Part shown: piece by piece, positions 35,241-44,504 of the stretch | Layout of the letters: every line of letters begins with the position of its first letter | How positions within the stretch are numbered: position 1 is the stretch's first letter | Assembly (NCBI RefSeq): GCF_022690765.1 | Contig: NZ_JALCZA010000003.1 | Span: 1-64,000 of the forward strand | DNA length: 64,000 nucleotides | Source: Anaeromyxobacter oryzisoli | GTDB taxonomy: Bacteria > Myxococcota > Myxococcia > Myxococcales > Anaeromyxobacteraceae | Reading direction: 5' to 3' | Program-made: the position numbers and the translations under genes | The notes under the pieces: generated by a model | Database searches by the model: none | The model's input: the letters and a program-made list of their open reading frames with translations, nothing else | What the model was told of the DNA's origin: nothing

Positions 35241-35783
35241 CTATGGCCGTGCGCGCCGCGGCCGCGGCAGCAGGGCGCGGGTCCGGGACGCGTAGCGATC
35301 CCACGCCTCGCCGAACGCGGCGCGGGCCTCCCGCTCCTCGACACCCCCGAGCCAGAGGTACTGGGCGAGCGCGATCGTGACGGCGAGGGCGCCCGCCCGC
35401 GACGGCAGGCGGAGGAGATGGCCGACCAGGACCAGCGCGAGTCCGGCGTAGAGGGGGTGCCGGAGCCGGGCATACGGACCGGACTCAGCGAGGTGGCCCC
35501 GCCCGGCGAGCAGGCGGGCCTTGAAGGAGCTGCCGGCGAGCAGGAGCCCCGCGACCAGGAGCGCCGCCCCCACGACGCGCACGGGGAGCGCCGCCGCGAC
35601 CGGACCGCCGCCGGGCACGAGCCCGCGCCCCGCGGCGAAGGTCACCGCGACGGCGGCGACGAAGACGAGGACCGCGGCGAGATCCCGGCCACGCTCCGGG
35701 AGCGTGAACCGCCACCCGAGCACCGCCACGAGCGCCGCGACGGCGAGCGCGAGGCTCCCCTCCGGCGAGAGCACCTGCTCCAC
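35241..35783 (-). CDS. Isoprenylcysteine carboxyl methyltransferase (ICMT)-like membrane protein
   Basis: Protein of 180 residues from GTG 35783, which follows an excellent ribosome binding site (GGAGAGGAGG). Four hydrophobic helices are followed by the ICMT/PEMT motif GPYARLRHPLYAGLALVLVG and EEREARAAFGEAWDRYASRT, the SAM-binding region of phospholipid/ICMT-type methyltransferases. In bacteria such proteins methylate lipids or unknown small molecules. The pump gene downstream is on the same strand, 167 bases before it. Confidence 0.82.
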   Translation of the reverse strand: MEQVLSPEGSLALAVAALVAVLGWRFTLPERGRDLAAVLVFVAAVAVTFAAGRGLVPGGGPVAAALPVRVVGAALLVAGLLLAGSSFKARLLAGRGHLAESGPYARLRHPLYAGLALVLVGHLLRLPSRAGALAVTIALAQYLWLGGVEEREARAAFGEAWDRYASRTRALLPRPRRARP

Positions 35784-35949
35784 GAGTCCTCCTCTCCTGC
35801 ACCGTCCCTGCCGCCCACCGGCGCGCGCGTCCCGCGCGCGGCGGCGGGGAGAGAACCGGGCCGCGCCCCGCGACGGTGCGCGAGGCGCGGCCCACGCCGG
35901 GGGGACCCTCCGCACCCCGCGGACCCCCGGCGACGACGTCGAACCTTCC

Positions 35950-38900
35950 TCATGCCGCGAGCGCGGCGGGCGCCTCGCCCTTCGAGACCTCCCTCTTCCT
36001 CCACAGGAAGTAGATGGCCGGGTAGACGAGCAGCTCCATGATGAAGCTGGTCACGAGCCCGCCGACCATGGGGGCGGCGATGCGCTTCATGAGGTCGGCG
36101 CCGGTCCCGGTGGACCACATGATCGGCAGGAGGCCGAGCATGGCGGCGCAGACCGTCATGGCCTTCGGCCGCACCCGCTTCACGGCGCCGTGGATGATCG
36201 CCTCGACGAGGTCGCCCTCGGTGTGGAGCAGCCCCTTGCGCTTGTACTCGTCGTGCGAGAGGTCGAGGAAGAGGAGCATGAACACCCCGGTCTCGGCGTC
36301 GAGCCCCATGAGCGCGATGAGGCCGACCCAGACCGCGATCGAGACGTTGTAGTCGAGGAACCAGAGCAGCCAGACGGCGCCGATGGCGGAGAACGGCACC
36401 GCCAGCATGACGACGCTCGCCTTGAAGGTGCTCCGGGTGTTCATGTAGAGCAGGAAGAAGATGATGACGAGCGTGAGCGGCACGATGATCTTCAGCCGCT
36501 CCTCGACGCGGACCATGTTCTCGTACTGGCCGCTCCACGTCATCGAGTAGCCGCTCGGGGTGGACACCCCCGCCGCCACCGCCTTCTTCGCCTCCTTCAC
36601 GTAGCTGCCGACGTCGATCTTCGAGGTGTCGAAGTCCACGAACACGTAGCCGGCGAGGAGCCCGTTCTCGTCCCGGATCATGGACGGTCCCTGGACGAGG
36701 ACCACGTCGGCGATCTCCTCCATCGGGATCTGCCCCTCGCCGTTGGGCAGGGGGATGAGGACGCGCCGGAGCGACTGGAGGTCCTCGCGGTAGTCGCGGG
36801 CGTAGCGGACGTTGACGCCGTAGCGCTCGCGCCCCATCACCGTGGTGGACTGGTTGTCGCCGCCGACCGCGGTCATCACCAGCGTGTTGGCGTCGTCCAC
36901 GCTGAAGCCGTAGCGCGCGAGCCGGTCGCGCTTCAGCACGAAGTCGAGGAAGTAGCCGCCGGCGACGCGCTCCGCGTAGACGCTCCGGGTGCCCGGGACC
37001 TTGGAGACGGCCGCCTCGGTGTCGAGGGCGATCTTCTCGATCGTCTTGATGTCGGCCCCCACGATCTTGATGCCGATGGGGGTGCGGATGCCGGTGGAGA
37101 GCATGTCGTTGCGCCCCTTGATCGGCATGGTCCAGGCGTTCGAGATGCCGGGGAGCTGGAGCGCCTCGTTCATCTCGTGCTCGAGCTCGTCCTGGCTGAT
37201 CCGGTCGCGCCAGGCCGTGCGGAGCACCGCCTCGAGCCACCCGGGCGCCCACGACGAGTACCAGCGCGGGCGGCCCCGCCACTCGCGCTCCGGCTTCAGG
37301 ATGACCGTCGTCTCCATCATGGTGAAGGGGGCGGGATCGGTGGAGGTGTTGGCGCGGCCGGCCTTGCCGAACACGCGCTCGACCTCGGGGAAGGTCTTGA
37401 GGATCTTGTCCTGGACCTGGAGCGCCTTCTGGGCCTCCGCGACCGACATGCCCGGCTCGACCGCGCTCGGCATGTAGAGGATCGTCCCCTCGCGCAGCGG
37501 CGGCATGAACTCGGACCCGAGCTTCAGGAAGGCGGGGACGGTCGTGAGGACGAGCAGGATGCTCACGGCGATGGTGGCCTTCGCGTGGCGGAGCACGAAC
37601 CGGCACGGGCGCTCGTACAGGTGGTGGAGCACCCGGGAGATGGGGTGCCCCTCCTCCGAGTAGTACCGGCCCACCAGCACGCGGGTGGCGAGCGCCGAGA
37701 CGAGCCGCGGCCGGAAGGTGAAGGGCTCGATGCGGGCGAAGAGCATGCGCATGGCCGGGTCGAGCGTGATCGCCAGCAGCGCCGCGATCGCCATGGCGAG
37801 GTTCTTCGAGTAGGCGAGCGGCCGGAACAGGCGCCCCTCCTGGTCCACCAGGGTGAACACCGGCATGAACGCCACGGCGATGACGAGCAGCGAGAAGAAG
37901 ACGCCGGGGCCGACCTCGAGGAGGGCCTCGAGCCGCACCGCGTGGAAGTCGCCCTTCTTCCCGTCCTGGATCCAGTGGAAGATCTTGTTGTACGCGTTCT
38001 CCACCTCGACGATCGCCCCGTCCACCAGCACGCCGATGGAGATGGCGATGCCGGAGAGCGACATGAGGTTCGCGTTCAGCCCCATGAGGTACATGGGGAT
38101 GAAGGACAGGGCGACCGAGACCGGGATGGTGACGATGGGGACGATCGCGGAGGGGATGTGCCAGAGGAAGATGAGGATGATGATCGAGACGATGACGATC
38201 TCCTCGATCACCTTGTCCTTCACCGTCCCGATGGCGGCGTCGATGAGCTCGGACCGGTCGTAGGTCGTCACGACCTCGACGCCCTTCGGCAGCGACGGCT
38301 TCAGCTCCTCGAGCTTGGCCTTCACCCGGTCGATGACGTTGAGCGCGTTCTCGCCCTGGCGCATCACGACGATGCCGCCCACCACGTCCCCCTGGCCGTC
38401 GAGGTCGGCCACGCCGCGGCGCATCTCCGGCCCGAGCGCGACCGTCGCCACGTCCTTCACCTTGACCGGCGTGCCGCCCTCGGCCCGCAGGACGAGGTCC
38501 TCGATGTCGGCGACGCTCTTCACGTAGCCGCGGCCGCGGACCATGTACTCGCGCCCGGCGAGCTCGACCAGCCGCCCGCCCACGTCGTTGTTGCCGCTGC
38601 GGACCGCGCGGACCACGGCGTCGAGGGGCAGCTTGTAGGCGGCGAGGGCGTTGGGGTTCACCGTCACCTGGTACTGGCGGACCTGCCCGCCGACGGTGGC
38701 GACCTCCGAGACGCCCGGCACGCTCTGGATCGCGTACCGCAGGAACCAGTCCTGGTACGACCGCAGCTCGTCCGACGCGTGCTGGCCGGATCGGTCCACC
38801 AGGGCGTACTGGAAGATCCAGCCGACGCTGGTGGCGTCGGGGCCGAGCTCGGTCTGCACCCCCTGCGGGAGCTGCGCCTGGATCTTCGAGAGGTACTCGA

Positions 38901-39228
38901 GGACGCGGCTGCGGGCCCAGTAGATGTCCGTGCCGTCCTCGAAGATGACGTACACGTAGCTGAAGCCGAAGTCCGAGAACCCGCGGATCGCCTTCACCTT
39001 CGGCGCGCCGAGGAGCGCCGTGGTGATCGGGTAGGTGACCTGGTCCTCGATGATGTCCGGGCTCCGGTCCCACCTGGAGTAGACGATCACCTGCGTGTCG
39101 GACTGGTCCGGCAGCGCGTCGAGGGGGATGTTCCTCATCGTCCACCACGCGCCGGCGAGGGCGACGAGCGTGGCGGCGATGACGAGGTACTTGTTGTGGG
39201 CCGAGAACCGGATGACGGACTTGATCAT
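35950..39228 (-). CDS. Heavy-metal RND efflux permease (CusA/CzcA family)
   Basis: Inner-membrane pump of 1092 residues, slightly longer than CusA. It starts MIKSVIRFSAHNKYLVIAA and has ALPDQSDTQVIVYSRW, two large periplasmic loops and 12 helices. GVLVDGAIVEVENAYNKIF near 400 is the conserved helix-4 region with the acidic residues for proton relay. RKGLLHTEGDLVEA and the final GAVKRVRPKAMTV are typical of the heavy-metal subclass. With the adaptor and TolC protein it forms a tripartite pump for Cu+/Ag+ or divalent cations. Last gene of the operon, 6 bases after the adaptor. Confidence 0.93.
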   Translation of the reverse strand: MIKSVIRFSAHNKYLVIAATLVALAGAWWTMRNIPLDALPDQSDTQVIVYSRWDRSPDIIEDQVTYPITTALLGAPKVKAIRGFSDFGFSYVYVIFEDGTDIYWARSRVLEYLSKIQAQLPQGVQTELGPDATSVGWIFQYALVDRSGQHASDELRSYQDWFLRYAIQSVPGVSEVATVGGQVRQYQVTVNPNALAAYKLPLDAVVRAVRSGNNDVGGRLVELAGREYMVRGRGYVKSVADIEDLVLRAEGGTPVKVKDVATVALGPEMRRGVADLDGQGDVVGGIVVMRQGENALNVIDRVKAKLEELKPSLPKGVEVVTTYDRSELIDAAIGTVKDKVIEEIVIVSIIILIFLWHIPSAIVPIVTIPVSVALSFIPMYLMGLNANLMSLSGIAISIGVLVDGAIVEVENAYNKIFHWIQDGKKGDFHAVRLEALLEVGPGVFFSLLVIAVAFMPVFTLVDQEGRLFRPLAYSKNLAMAIAALLAITLDPAMRMLFARIEPFTFRPRLVSALATRVLVGRYYSEEGHPISRVLHHLYERPCRFVLRHAKATIAVSILLVLTTVPAFLKLGSEFMPPLREGTILYMPSAVEPGMSVAEAQKALQVQDKILKTFPEVERVFGKAGRANTSTDPAPFTMMETTVILKPEREWRGRPRWYSSWAPGWLEAVLRTAWRDRISQDELEHEMNEALQLPGISNAWTMPIKGRNDMLSTGIRTPIGIKIVGADIKTIEKIALDTEAAVSKVPGTRSVYAERVAGGYFLDFVLKRDRLARYGFSVDDANTLVMTAVGGDNQSTTVMGRERYGVNVRYARDYREDLQSLRRVLIPLPNGEGQIPMEEIADVVLVQGPSMIRDENGLLAGYVFVDFDTSKIDVGSYVKEAKKAVAAGVSTPSGYSMTWSGQYENMVRVEERLKIIVPLTLVIIFFLLYMNTRSTFKASVVMLAVPFSAIGAVWLLWFLDYNVSIAVWVGLIALMGLDAETGVFMLLFLDLSHDEYKRKGLLHTEGDLVEAIIHGAVKRVRPKAMTVCAAMLGLLPIMWSTGTGADLMKRIAAPMVGGLVTSFIMELLVYPAIYFLWRKREVSKGEAPAALAA

Positions 39229-39234
39229 GGTGGC

Positions 39235-40809
39235 TCACCGCCCCCCGTGGCCCGCGTGCTCGGCGCCCTGGGCCGGCGCCGGGGACTGGGCGCCGCCCTT
39301 CGAGTCGGCGGGCGCGGGCCGAGGCGCCGGTCCCGACCCCGGGCCCGCGCCGATCGCGGCGAGCGACGCGCGCAGGCGCGACTCGGAGTCGATGAGGAAG
39401 TTCGCGCGGGTGACCACCTGCTCGCCGTCCCGGAGGCCCGAGACGACCTCGACGTCCTGGCCGTTCGAGTCGCCGAGCTTCACCTCGCGCGGCTGGAACT
39501 TGCCGTCGCCGAGCGAGACGAAGACCACGGCCTGGGTGCCCGAGTCGATCACCGCGTCCGCCGGCACCCGGAGCCCCTGGCGCGTCGCCCCTTGGAGCAC
39601 CACCTCCGCGAACATCTCCGGCCGGAGCTCGCCGGTCCGGTTCGGGAAGGCGAGGCGGACCTTCACCGTGCGCGTCTTCGGATCGAGGAGCGGGTCGACG
39701 AAGGAGACCCTCCCCGTGAACGTCCGGCCGGGGAACGCGTCGAGGGCGAGGGTGGCCGGCATCCCGAGCCGCACGTGCCTGAGCTCGCTCTCGTACACGT
39801 CGGCGAGGACCCACACCTCCGAGAGGTCCACGAGCTCGTACGGGATCGCGCCGGCGTCGAGCTTCGCGCCCTCCACCACGTTCTTCTTCGTCACGACGCC
39901 CGAGATGGGCGAGTAGAAGGTCAGCCGCTTCACCGGCTCGCCGGTCCGCTCCAGGCGCCGGATCTCCGCCTCGGGCACGTCCCAGAGCTGGAGCCTGCGC
40001 CGCGCGGCCGTCACCAGCGCCTGCCCGTCGTCGCCGAGCCCCTTCGCCTCCCCGAGCGTCTTCTGGGTGCGGAGCGCGAGCAGGAGCTCGTCCTGGGCCG
40101 CGAGGAGCTCCGGGCTGTAGACCGAGAAGAGCGGCTCGCCGCGTCGCACCGGCTTGCCGACGAAGTCCACGTAGATGCGCTCGACGTAGGCGGGGATCTT
40201 GATGTTCACGTTCTTCACGCGGGTCTCGTCGATCGCCACCCGCCCCACGGTGCGCCAGGCGCCGCCGACCGGCCCGCGCGTCACCGACGCGGTCTTGAGG
40301 CCGATGAGCTGCTGCCGGGCCGGGTCGATGTTCACCGTCGCGAGCCCCTCGACCGACGCCTCGCCGCCGCCCGCCTCGTCCGAGTAGACCGGGACGTAGT
40401 CCATCCCCATCTCGTCCTTCCGCGGCGTGGGCGACGTCTGCTTCGGATCCATCGGCGAGCGGTAGAAGAGGATCTTCCGCTCCGCCTTGGCGCCGCCGGT
40501 CCCGCCCGCCTTCACCTCGACGAGCTTCATCCCGCAGATCGGGCAGTCGCCGGGGTGGTCCTGGACGATGGTCGGGTGCATCGGGCACTGGTACTGCGGC
40601 TTCTGCTCGCCCTTCGCGTCCTTCGCGTCCTTCGCGACCGGCGCGGTCGCCCCGGACGCCGCGCCGGAGCCGGCGTGGCGCAGGAGCAGGGTGGCGCCGA
40701 CGCTCACCGCGGCGGTCGCGACGGCGACGAGGAGGACGGCGCCGACGCCGAAGCGGCGGCCGGAGGGCTGCGGAGGAGTGGAGGTCTCGGAGGTCATCTC
40801 GGTCACCAT
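39235..40809 (-). CDS. RND efflux adaptor with heavy-metal-binding domains (CusB-like)
   Basis: Membrane-fusion protein of 524 residues with an N-terminal anchor (GVGAVLLVAVATAAVSVGAT). A heavy-metal-binding module at about 95-118 carries CPMHP and CPICGM, and a related second segment RSPMDPKQTSPTPRKDEMGM follows. Then come the hairpin/lipoyl/beta-barrel domains (GGAWRTVGRVAIDETRVKNV, YVERIYVDFVGKPVRRGEPL). In CusB such methionine/cysteine sites receive metal from the periplasm and open the pump. The gene starts four bases after the stop of the TolC gene; a slightly internal ATG (40797) is an alternative. Confidence 0.9.
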   Translation of the reverse strand: MVTEMTSETSTPPQPSGRRFGVGAVLLVAVATAAVSVGATLLLRHAGSGAASGATAPVAKDAKDAKGEQKPQYQCPMHPTIVQDHPGDCPICGMKLVEVKAGGTGGAKAERKILFYRSPMDPKQTSPTPRKDEMGMDYVPVYSDEAGGGEASVEGLATVNIDPARQQLIGLKTASVTRGPVGGAWRTVGRVAIDETRVKNVNIKIPAYVERIYVDFVGKPVRRGEPLFSVYSPELLAAQDELLLALRTQKTLGEAKGLGDDGQALVTAARRRLQLWDVPEAEIRRLERTGEPVKRLTFYSPISGVVTKKNVVEGAKLDAGAIPYELVDLSEVWVLADVYESELRHVRLGMPATLALDAFPGRTFTGRVSFVDPLLDPKTRTVKVRLAFPNRTGELRPEMFAEVVLQGATRQGLRVPADAVIDSGTQAVVFVSLGDGKFQPREVKLGDSNGQDVEVVSGLRDGEQVVTRANFLIDSESRLRASLAAIGAGPGSGPAPRPAPADSKGGAQSPAPAQGAEHAGHGGR

Positions 40810-40813
40810 TGCG

Positions 40814-42283
40814 TCACATGCCAGACGAGGAGGAAGACGGGGCGGCCGTGGGCGCCGCGGGCGCGGCGAGCGCCGGTGCGGCCCCGCCTCCGCCGCCCAT
40901 CCCGCCGCCGGTCGCGCCGGCGCCGGGGACGGCCGCGCCGCCCATGCCCCCGCTCGCGCCGCCGGCGCTCGGGGGCTCGAGGCTCACCTCGGCCGAGGCG
41001 ATCGCGACGCGCAGCGCGTCGGCGACGGCGAGGAGGTGCCCGTCCTCGTCGTTGATGTAGCCGGCGTTCGCGTCGAGCACCGACGCGAAGCTCACCCGGC
41101 CGACGCGGTACTGCGAGAGCGTGCTCTCCGCGGTCGCCCGCGACTGCACCAGCAGCCCCTCGCGGTAGAGCTTCACCGTGTCCGCGAGCGCCGTCAGGGT
41201 GGACCGCCGCTCCGCCACCCGGAGCCGGAGGACCTGATCGATCGTCTCGGCGCTGCGCGCGCTGGCGGTCGAGCGCGCCTCGCTCTCGGCCACCGCGCGG
41301 TTCTGCTTCCGCCCCGACCAGATCGGGAGGCCGATGGACACCCCCGCGGTCCACATCGGATCGAGGCCGCCGCGCGGCATGATCCCGACGTTCACGGAGA
41401 GGTCGGGGAACCGCTCGCGCTCGGAGAGGCGCACCTGCGCGTTCGCCTGATCGGCGGTCAGCCGCGCGCGGGCGAGCTCCGGGCTGCGCGCCTCGGCGTC
41501 GCTCGTCGCCGTCTCGAGCGAGGGGACGGGCGGGAGGGCGGCGTCACGGAGGCGGACGGTCGTCGCGATCGGCTCGTCCAGCGGATGGGCGCGGAGCCGG
41601 TTGAGCGCCTGCAGCGCCGCCGCCTCCTCCGCCCGCAGCGTCCAGCGGCGCTGCCGGATCCGGTTGAGCTCGAGCTGGGACCGCAGCACGTCGGACTGCG
41701 CTCCCTCGCCGGACTCGTAGCGGGCGCGCGCGGTGCCGATCGACGTCTGCCAGATCTGCTCGAGCCGATCGAGCAGCTCGAGCCGCTCGCGCACGAGCAC
41801 GAGGTCGAGGTAGGCGCGCCGGACGTCGGCCTCGGTCGAGAGCCGCTGCCGGGTGACGGCCGCCTCGGCCTGGCTCGCGCCCAGCCGCGCGACGTCGCTC
41901 CGCAGGCCGCGCTTCCCGGGCCAGGGGAGGCCCTGGCTCAGCATCACCTGCCAGAAGCTCGTCTCCATCTTGCCGATCTGGATCCCGCCGAAGCCGTCGT
42001 TCTGGATCCCGAGGGAGAGCACCGGATCCGGCAACGCGCCGGCCTGCGGCACCCGCTCGCGCTCGGCGTTCAGGGAGGCCTCGGCCTGCCGGACCTCGGG
42101 CCGCGCCGCGAGGCTCTCCGCGACGAGCCGGTCGAGCACCGGATCCGGGGGGAGGGGAGAGGGCGTCGTCGCCTGCTCGGCTCGCGCGGCGACGGCGGCG
42201 AGCCAGAGCGCCAGGGCGGCGACCGTGCGGAAGCAGGAGGAGTGTCGCGCGCTGACGCTTCGTGAAGATGGAGTGTTGGCCAT
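40814..42283 (-). CDS. TolC-family outer-membrane channel (CusC-like)
   Basis: Outer-membrane efflux protein of 489 residues with a long N-terminal signal (FRTVAALALWLAAVAARAEQ). Two repeated OEP halves (about 60-250 and 270-460) show the heptad-rich helices and motifs such as RPEVRQAEASLNAERERVPQ, LRSDVARLGASQAE and [17 protein letters not shown]. The C-terminus is unusually Gly/Ala/Met-rich (GGMGGAAVPGAGATGGGMGG). First gene of the metal efflux operon TolC-CusB-CusA. The ATG at 42283 is preferred over one 75 bases upstream because it gives the signal peptide directly. No recognisable CusR box was found in the 296-base gap upstream. Confidence 0.88.
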   Translation of the reverse strand: MANTPSSRSVSARHSSCFRTVAALALWLAAVAARAEQATTPSPLPPDPVLDRLVAESLAARPEVRQAEASLNAERERVPQAGALPDPVLSLGIQNDGFGGIQIGKMETSFWQVMLSQGLPWPGKRGLRSDVARLGASQAEAAVTRQRLSTEADVRRAYLDLVLVRERLELLDRLEQIWQTSIGTARARYESGEGAQSDVLRSQLELNRIRQRRWTLRAEEAAALQALNRLRAHPLDEPIATTVRLRDAALPPVPSLETATSDAEARSPELARARLTADQANAQVRLSERERFPDLSVNVGIMPRGGLDPMWTAGVSIGLPIWSGRKQNRAVAESEARSTASARSAETIDQVLRLRVAERRSTLTALADTVKLYREGLLVQSRATAESTLSQYRVGRVSFASVLDANAGYINDEDGHLLAVADALRVAIASAEVSLEPPSAGGASGGMGGAAVPGAGATGGGMGGGGGAAPALAAPAAPTAAPSSSSSGM

Positions 42284-42579
42284 GGGCGTCTCGAAAGCGA
42301 TCCCTCGTGGAAGCAGCCTTCGTGCCAGCATGCGCTGGCCCTCTCTGGCCCGAAACATCGCGCGTGGAGGCCTCCGCGTGGGCGGGGGCGGTCACGGTGT
42401 GACGGGGTGGGTCACGCCCGGAGGCGACGTCGCCGCCGTGGAGCACGGCGGACCCGCAAGACGGCGCGACGCCGCTCCGCGTCCGGGCGGAGGCGCTGCT
42501 CGCGGTCGCGCCCGGCGCCCGCAACATTCGCGAACGAGGCGCGCACCGCGCGCGCGCATCGGTCGTTCACGGTGCCGGC

Positions 42580-43497
42580 ATGCCTCCTCGCCCGCTCTCG
42601 CTGCCGTTCGCCGTGGCCGTCGTCCTCGGCCTGCCCGCGCTCGCGCGCGGGGCCACCGTCACCCTCGACGAGCCCGAGGTGTCGCAGGAGGAGTGCCTGG
42701 CCCGCGCCAGCTACTCGGTGGAGCTGAGCTGGGACCTCGGCAGCTCCTCCGGGAGCTCGGTGGAGATCCTCGGGTCGGACGCGTCGGGCTGCTCCGAGAC
42801 GGACGCGACCACCGCGGTGGTGGTGGACAACCTCTCCACGAGCCAGACGTCCTACCCGCAGACCGGCGACTCCATCCTCACGCTCGCCGCGGTGCTCTCG
42901 GCCGCGGGGCGCTCGAGCGAGACCTGCCAGGGATCGGACGCCAAGGTGTACGTGTGCGTCCGGCTCTTGGACGGCTCCGGAAACGAGGTCGCGATCGGCT
43001 CCGCCTCGCTCACGCTCCAGCTCGAGAAGCCGCCTTCGCCGGTGGACGTCTCCGTGTCCGTCGGCGAGCAGGGGCTCTGGGTGAGCTGGGCCGAGGGGAC
43101 CGCGACGACGGATGCGCCCGCCTCGTCCAAGACGTACCGCGCCTTCGCGTCGGCGAACGGCGCGACCTACGCCTCGACCGAGACGACCGGCACGAGCGCG
43201 CACATCTCGGGGCTCCAGGACGGGACGATCTACGACGTCTGGGTCGTCGCCTACAGCTCGGCGGGAAACCCGAGCGACGACTCGACGCACACGACCGGGA
43301 CTCCGCAGGACGTCCTCACCTTCTGGGACCTCTACGAGCAGAGCGGTGGGAAGGACGCGGGCGGATGCAGCCACGGCGGCGGCGCCGGGCTCCTGTCGCT
43401 GCTCGGGGTGGGGTGGGTGGTGCGCCGGGCGCGCCGGCGCGCCGGGGGGGGGGGCGGCGCGCCCGGGCAGCCGCACCGGGAGGAGGACCGGCCGTGA
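42580..43497 (+). CDS. Fibronectin-III protein with MYXO-CTERM-like sorting end
   Basis: Exported protein of 305 residues. The signal peptide (LPFAVAVVLGLPALARGA) is followed by a Ser/Thr-rich beta domain. One FnIII-like domain lies at about 150-240 (PSPVDVSVSVGEQGLWVSW, YRAFASANGATYASTETTG, IYDVWVVAYSSAGNPSDDS). The end has GGCSHGGGAGLLSLLGVGWV then RRARRR, that is Cys plus hydrophobic helix plus basic cluster, as in MYXO-CTERM sorting tails. Such proteins are anchored or exported at the cell surface in Myxococcota. Function unknown. Confidence 0.75.
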   Translation: MPPRPLSLPFAVAVVLGLPALARGATVTLDEPEVSQEECLARASYSVELSWDLGSSSGSSVEILGSDASGCSETDATTAVVVDNLSTSQTSYPQTGDSILTLAAVLSAAGRSSETCQGSDAKVYVCVRLLDGSGNEVAIGSASLTLQLEKPPSPVDVSVSVGEQGLWVSWAEGTATTDAPASSKTYRAFASANGATYASTETTGTSAHISGLQDGTIYDVWVVAYSSAGNPSDDSTHTTGTPQDVLTFWDLYEQSGGKDAGGCSHGGGAGLLSLLGVGWVVRRARRRAGGGGGAPGQPHREEDRP

Positions 43498-43559
43498 GAT
43501 ACCGTCACGCCGACCCTCTCCCGGAGCCCGCCTCCCATCGTCCTCCTCGAAGCGCTGCG

Positions 43560-44372
43560 ATGAGGAGGAGTCATGCGGGCGCGCTGCGCCGACGCGCCGG
43601 GCTGGTCCTGGCGGCGCTCGCCCTGGCCGCGGCGGCGCGCGCCGACGAGCCCGCCGCGGGCGAGCCCGAGGTGACGGTGCCCCCGTCGTCTCGCGAGGAC
43701 CCGCCGCTCGCGCAGGCGGCCGATGGCGCCACGCGCCGGGCGACGGGGCTCGAGCTCTCGCTGCGCGCCCAGTCGTACCGACCGGCGATCGACAGGGAGT
43801 TCGACGGCGCGGCGCAGCCGTTCGGGCTCGCCTTCGGATCCGGGCGGAGGTGGGGCGGCCGGCTCGAGCTCGCGAAGACGCTCGCCACGTCCCTCGGGAC
43901 GGCCGGGCTCGGGCTGGGGGTCGGCTACTTCGGGGCGAGCGGGCACGGCCTCTACCAGGACACCTCCACCGGCGCGCTGCTGAAGAGCGGGGACTCGACC
44001 TCGCTCCACGTGATCCCCATCTCGCTGTTCGCGACGTACCGGCTCGATCTGCTCTCCGAGCGGCTGCACGTCCCGCTCGCGCCGTACGCGCGCGTCGCGG
44101 TCGAGCGCTACGCCTGGATCGCGACGGGCACGAGCCACGCCTCGAAGCTCGGCGCGACCGACGGGTACTCGCTGACCGCGGGCGTGGCGCTCTACCTCGA
44201 CGGCGTGGACCCGGTCCTCGCGCAGGAGCTCCGGCGCGAGTCGGGCATCGAGCACACCGCCCTCACGTTCGACGTCACCCGCGCGATCGTGGACGACTTC
44301 GGGTCGGCGCGTAGCTGGGACCTCTCGACCGTCGGGTGGGCCCTGGCGGGCGGCCTGCTCGTGACGTTCTGA
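43560..44372 (+). CDS. MXAN_2562-family outer-membrane beta-barrel protein
   Basis: Protein of 270 residues. Signal peptide RRAGLVLAALALAAAARADE precedes an 8-to-10-strand barrel with RATGLELSLRAQSYRPAID, FGLAFGSGRRWGGRLELAKT, GLGVGYFGASGHG, VIPISLFATYRLDL, and a final strand VGWALAGGLLVTF. This layout matches the MXAN_2562 family found in Myxococcota. The assigned ATG overlaps a perfect AGGAGGAG ribosome binding site that would suit the next ATG (43573), but that one is in the wrong frame, so the start is uncertain. Confidence 0.75.
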   Translation: MRRSHAGALRRRAGLVLAALALAAAARADEPAAGEPEVTVPPSSREDPPLAQAADGATRRATGLELSLRAQSYRPAIDREFDGAAQPFGLAFGSGRRWGGRLELAKTLATSLGTAGLGLGVGYFGASGHGLYQDTSTGALLKSGDSTSLHVIPISLFATYRLDLLSERLHVPLAPYARVAVERYAWIATGTSHASKLGATDGYSLTAGVALYLDGVDPVLAQELRRESGIEHTALTFDVTRAIVDDFGSARSWDLSTVGWALAGGLLVTF

Positions 44373-44504
44373 CGGCGACACCACCTCGTATCGAGCTGCT
44401 GCGCGAGCGGATGAGACGAGCGCGCGGGCGAGCGGCGGTCCGGGCGCGCGCCGGCCGTGTGCCGATATGTTCGGGGCCGCGCCCCGCGGCCCGGAGGTGT
44501 CAGA

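Noticed and set aside
35521-41055. 1844-codon open frame on the plus strand, opposite the metal pump
   Set aside because: Low-complexity His/Asp/Arg-rich product antisense to well-conserved CusA and CusB coding sequence.
40809-41060. Small plus-strand frame rich in Pro and Ala
   Set aside because: It is antisense to the Gly/Ala-rich C-terminus of the TolC-family protein and only mirrors its codon composition.
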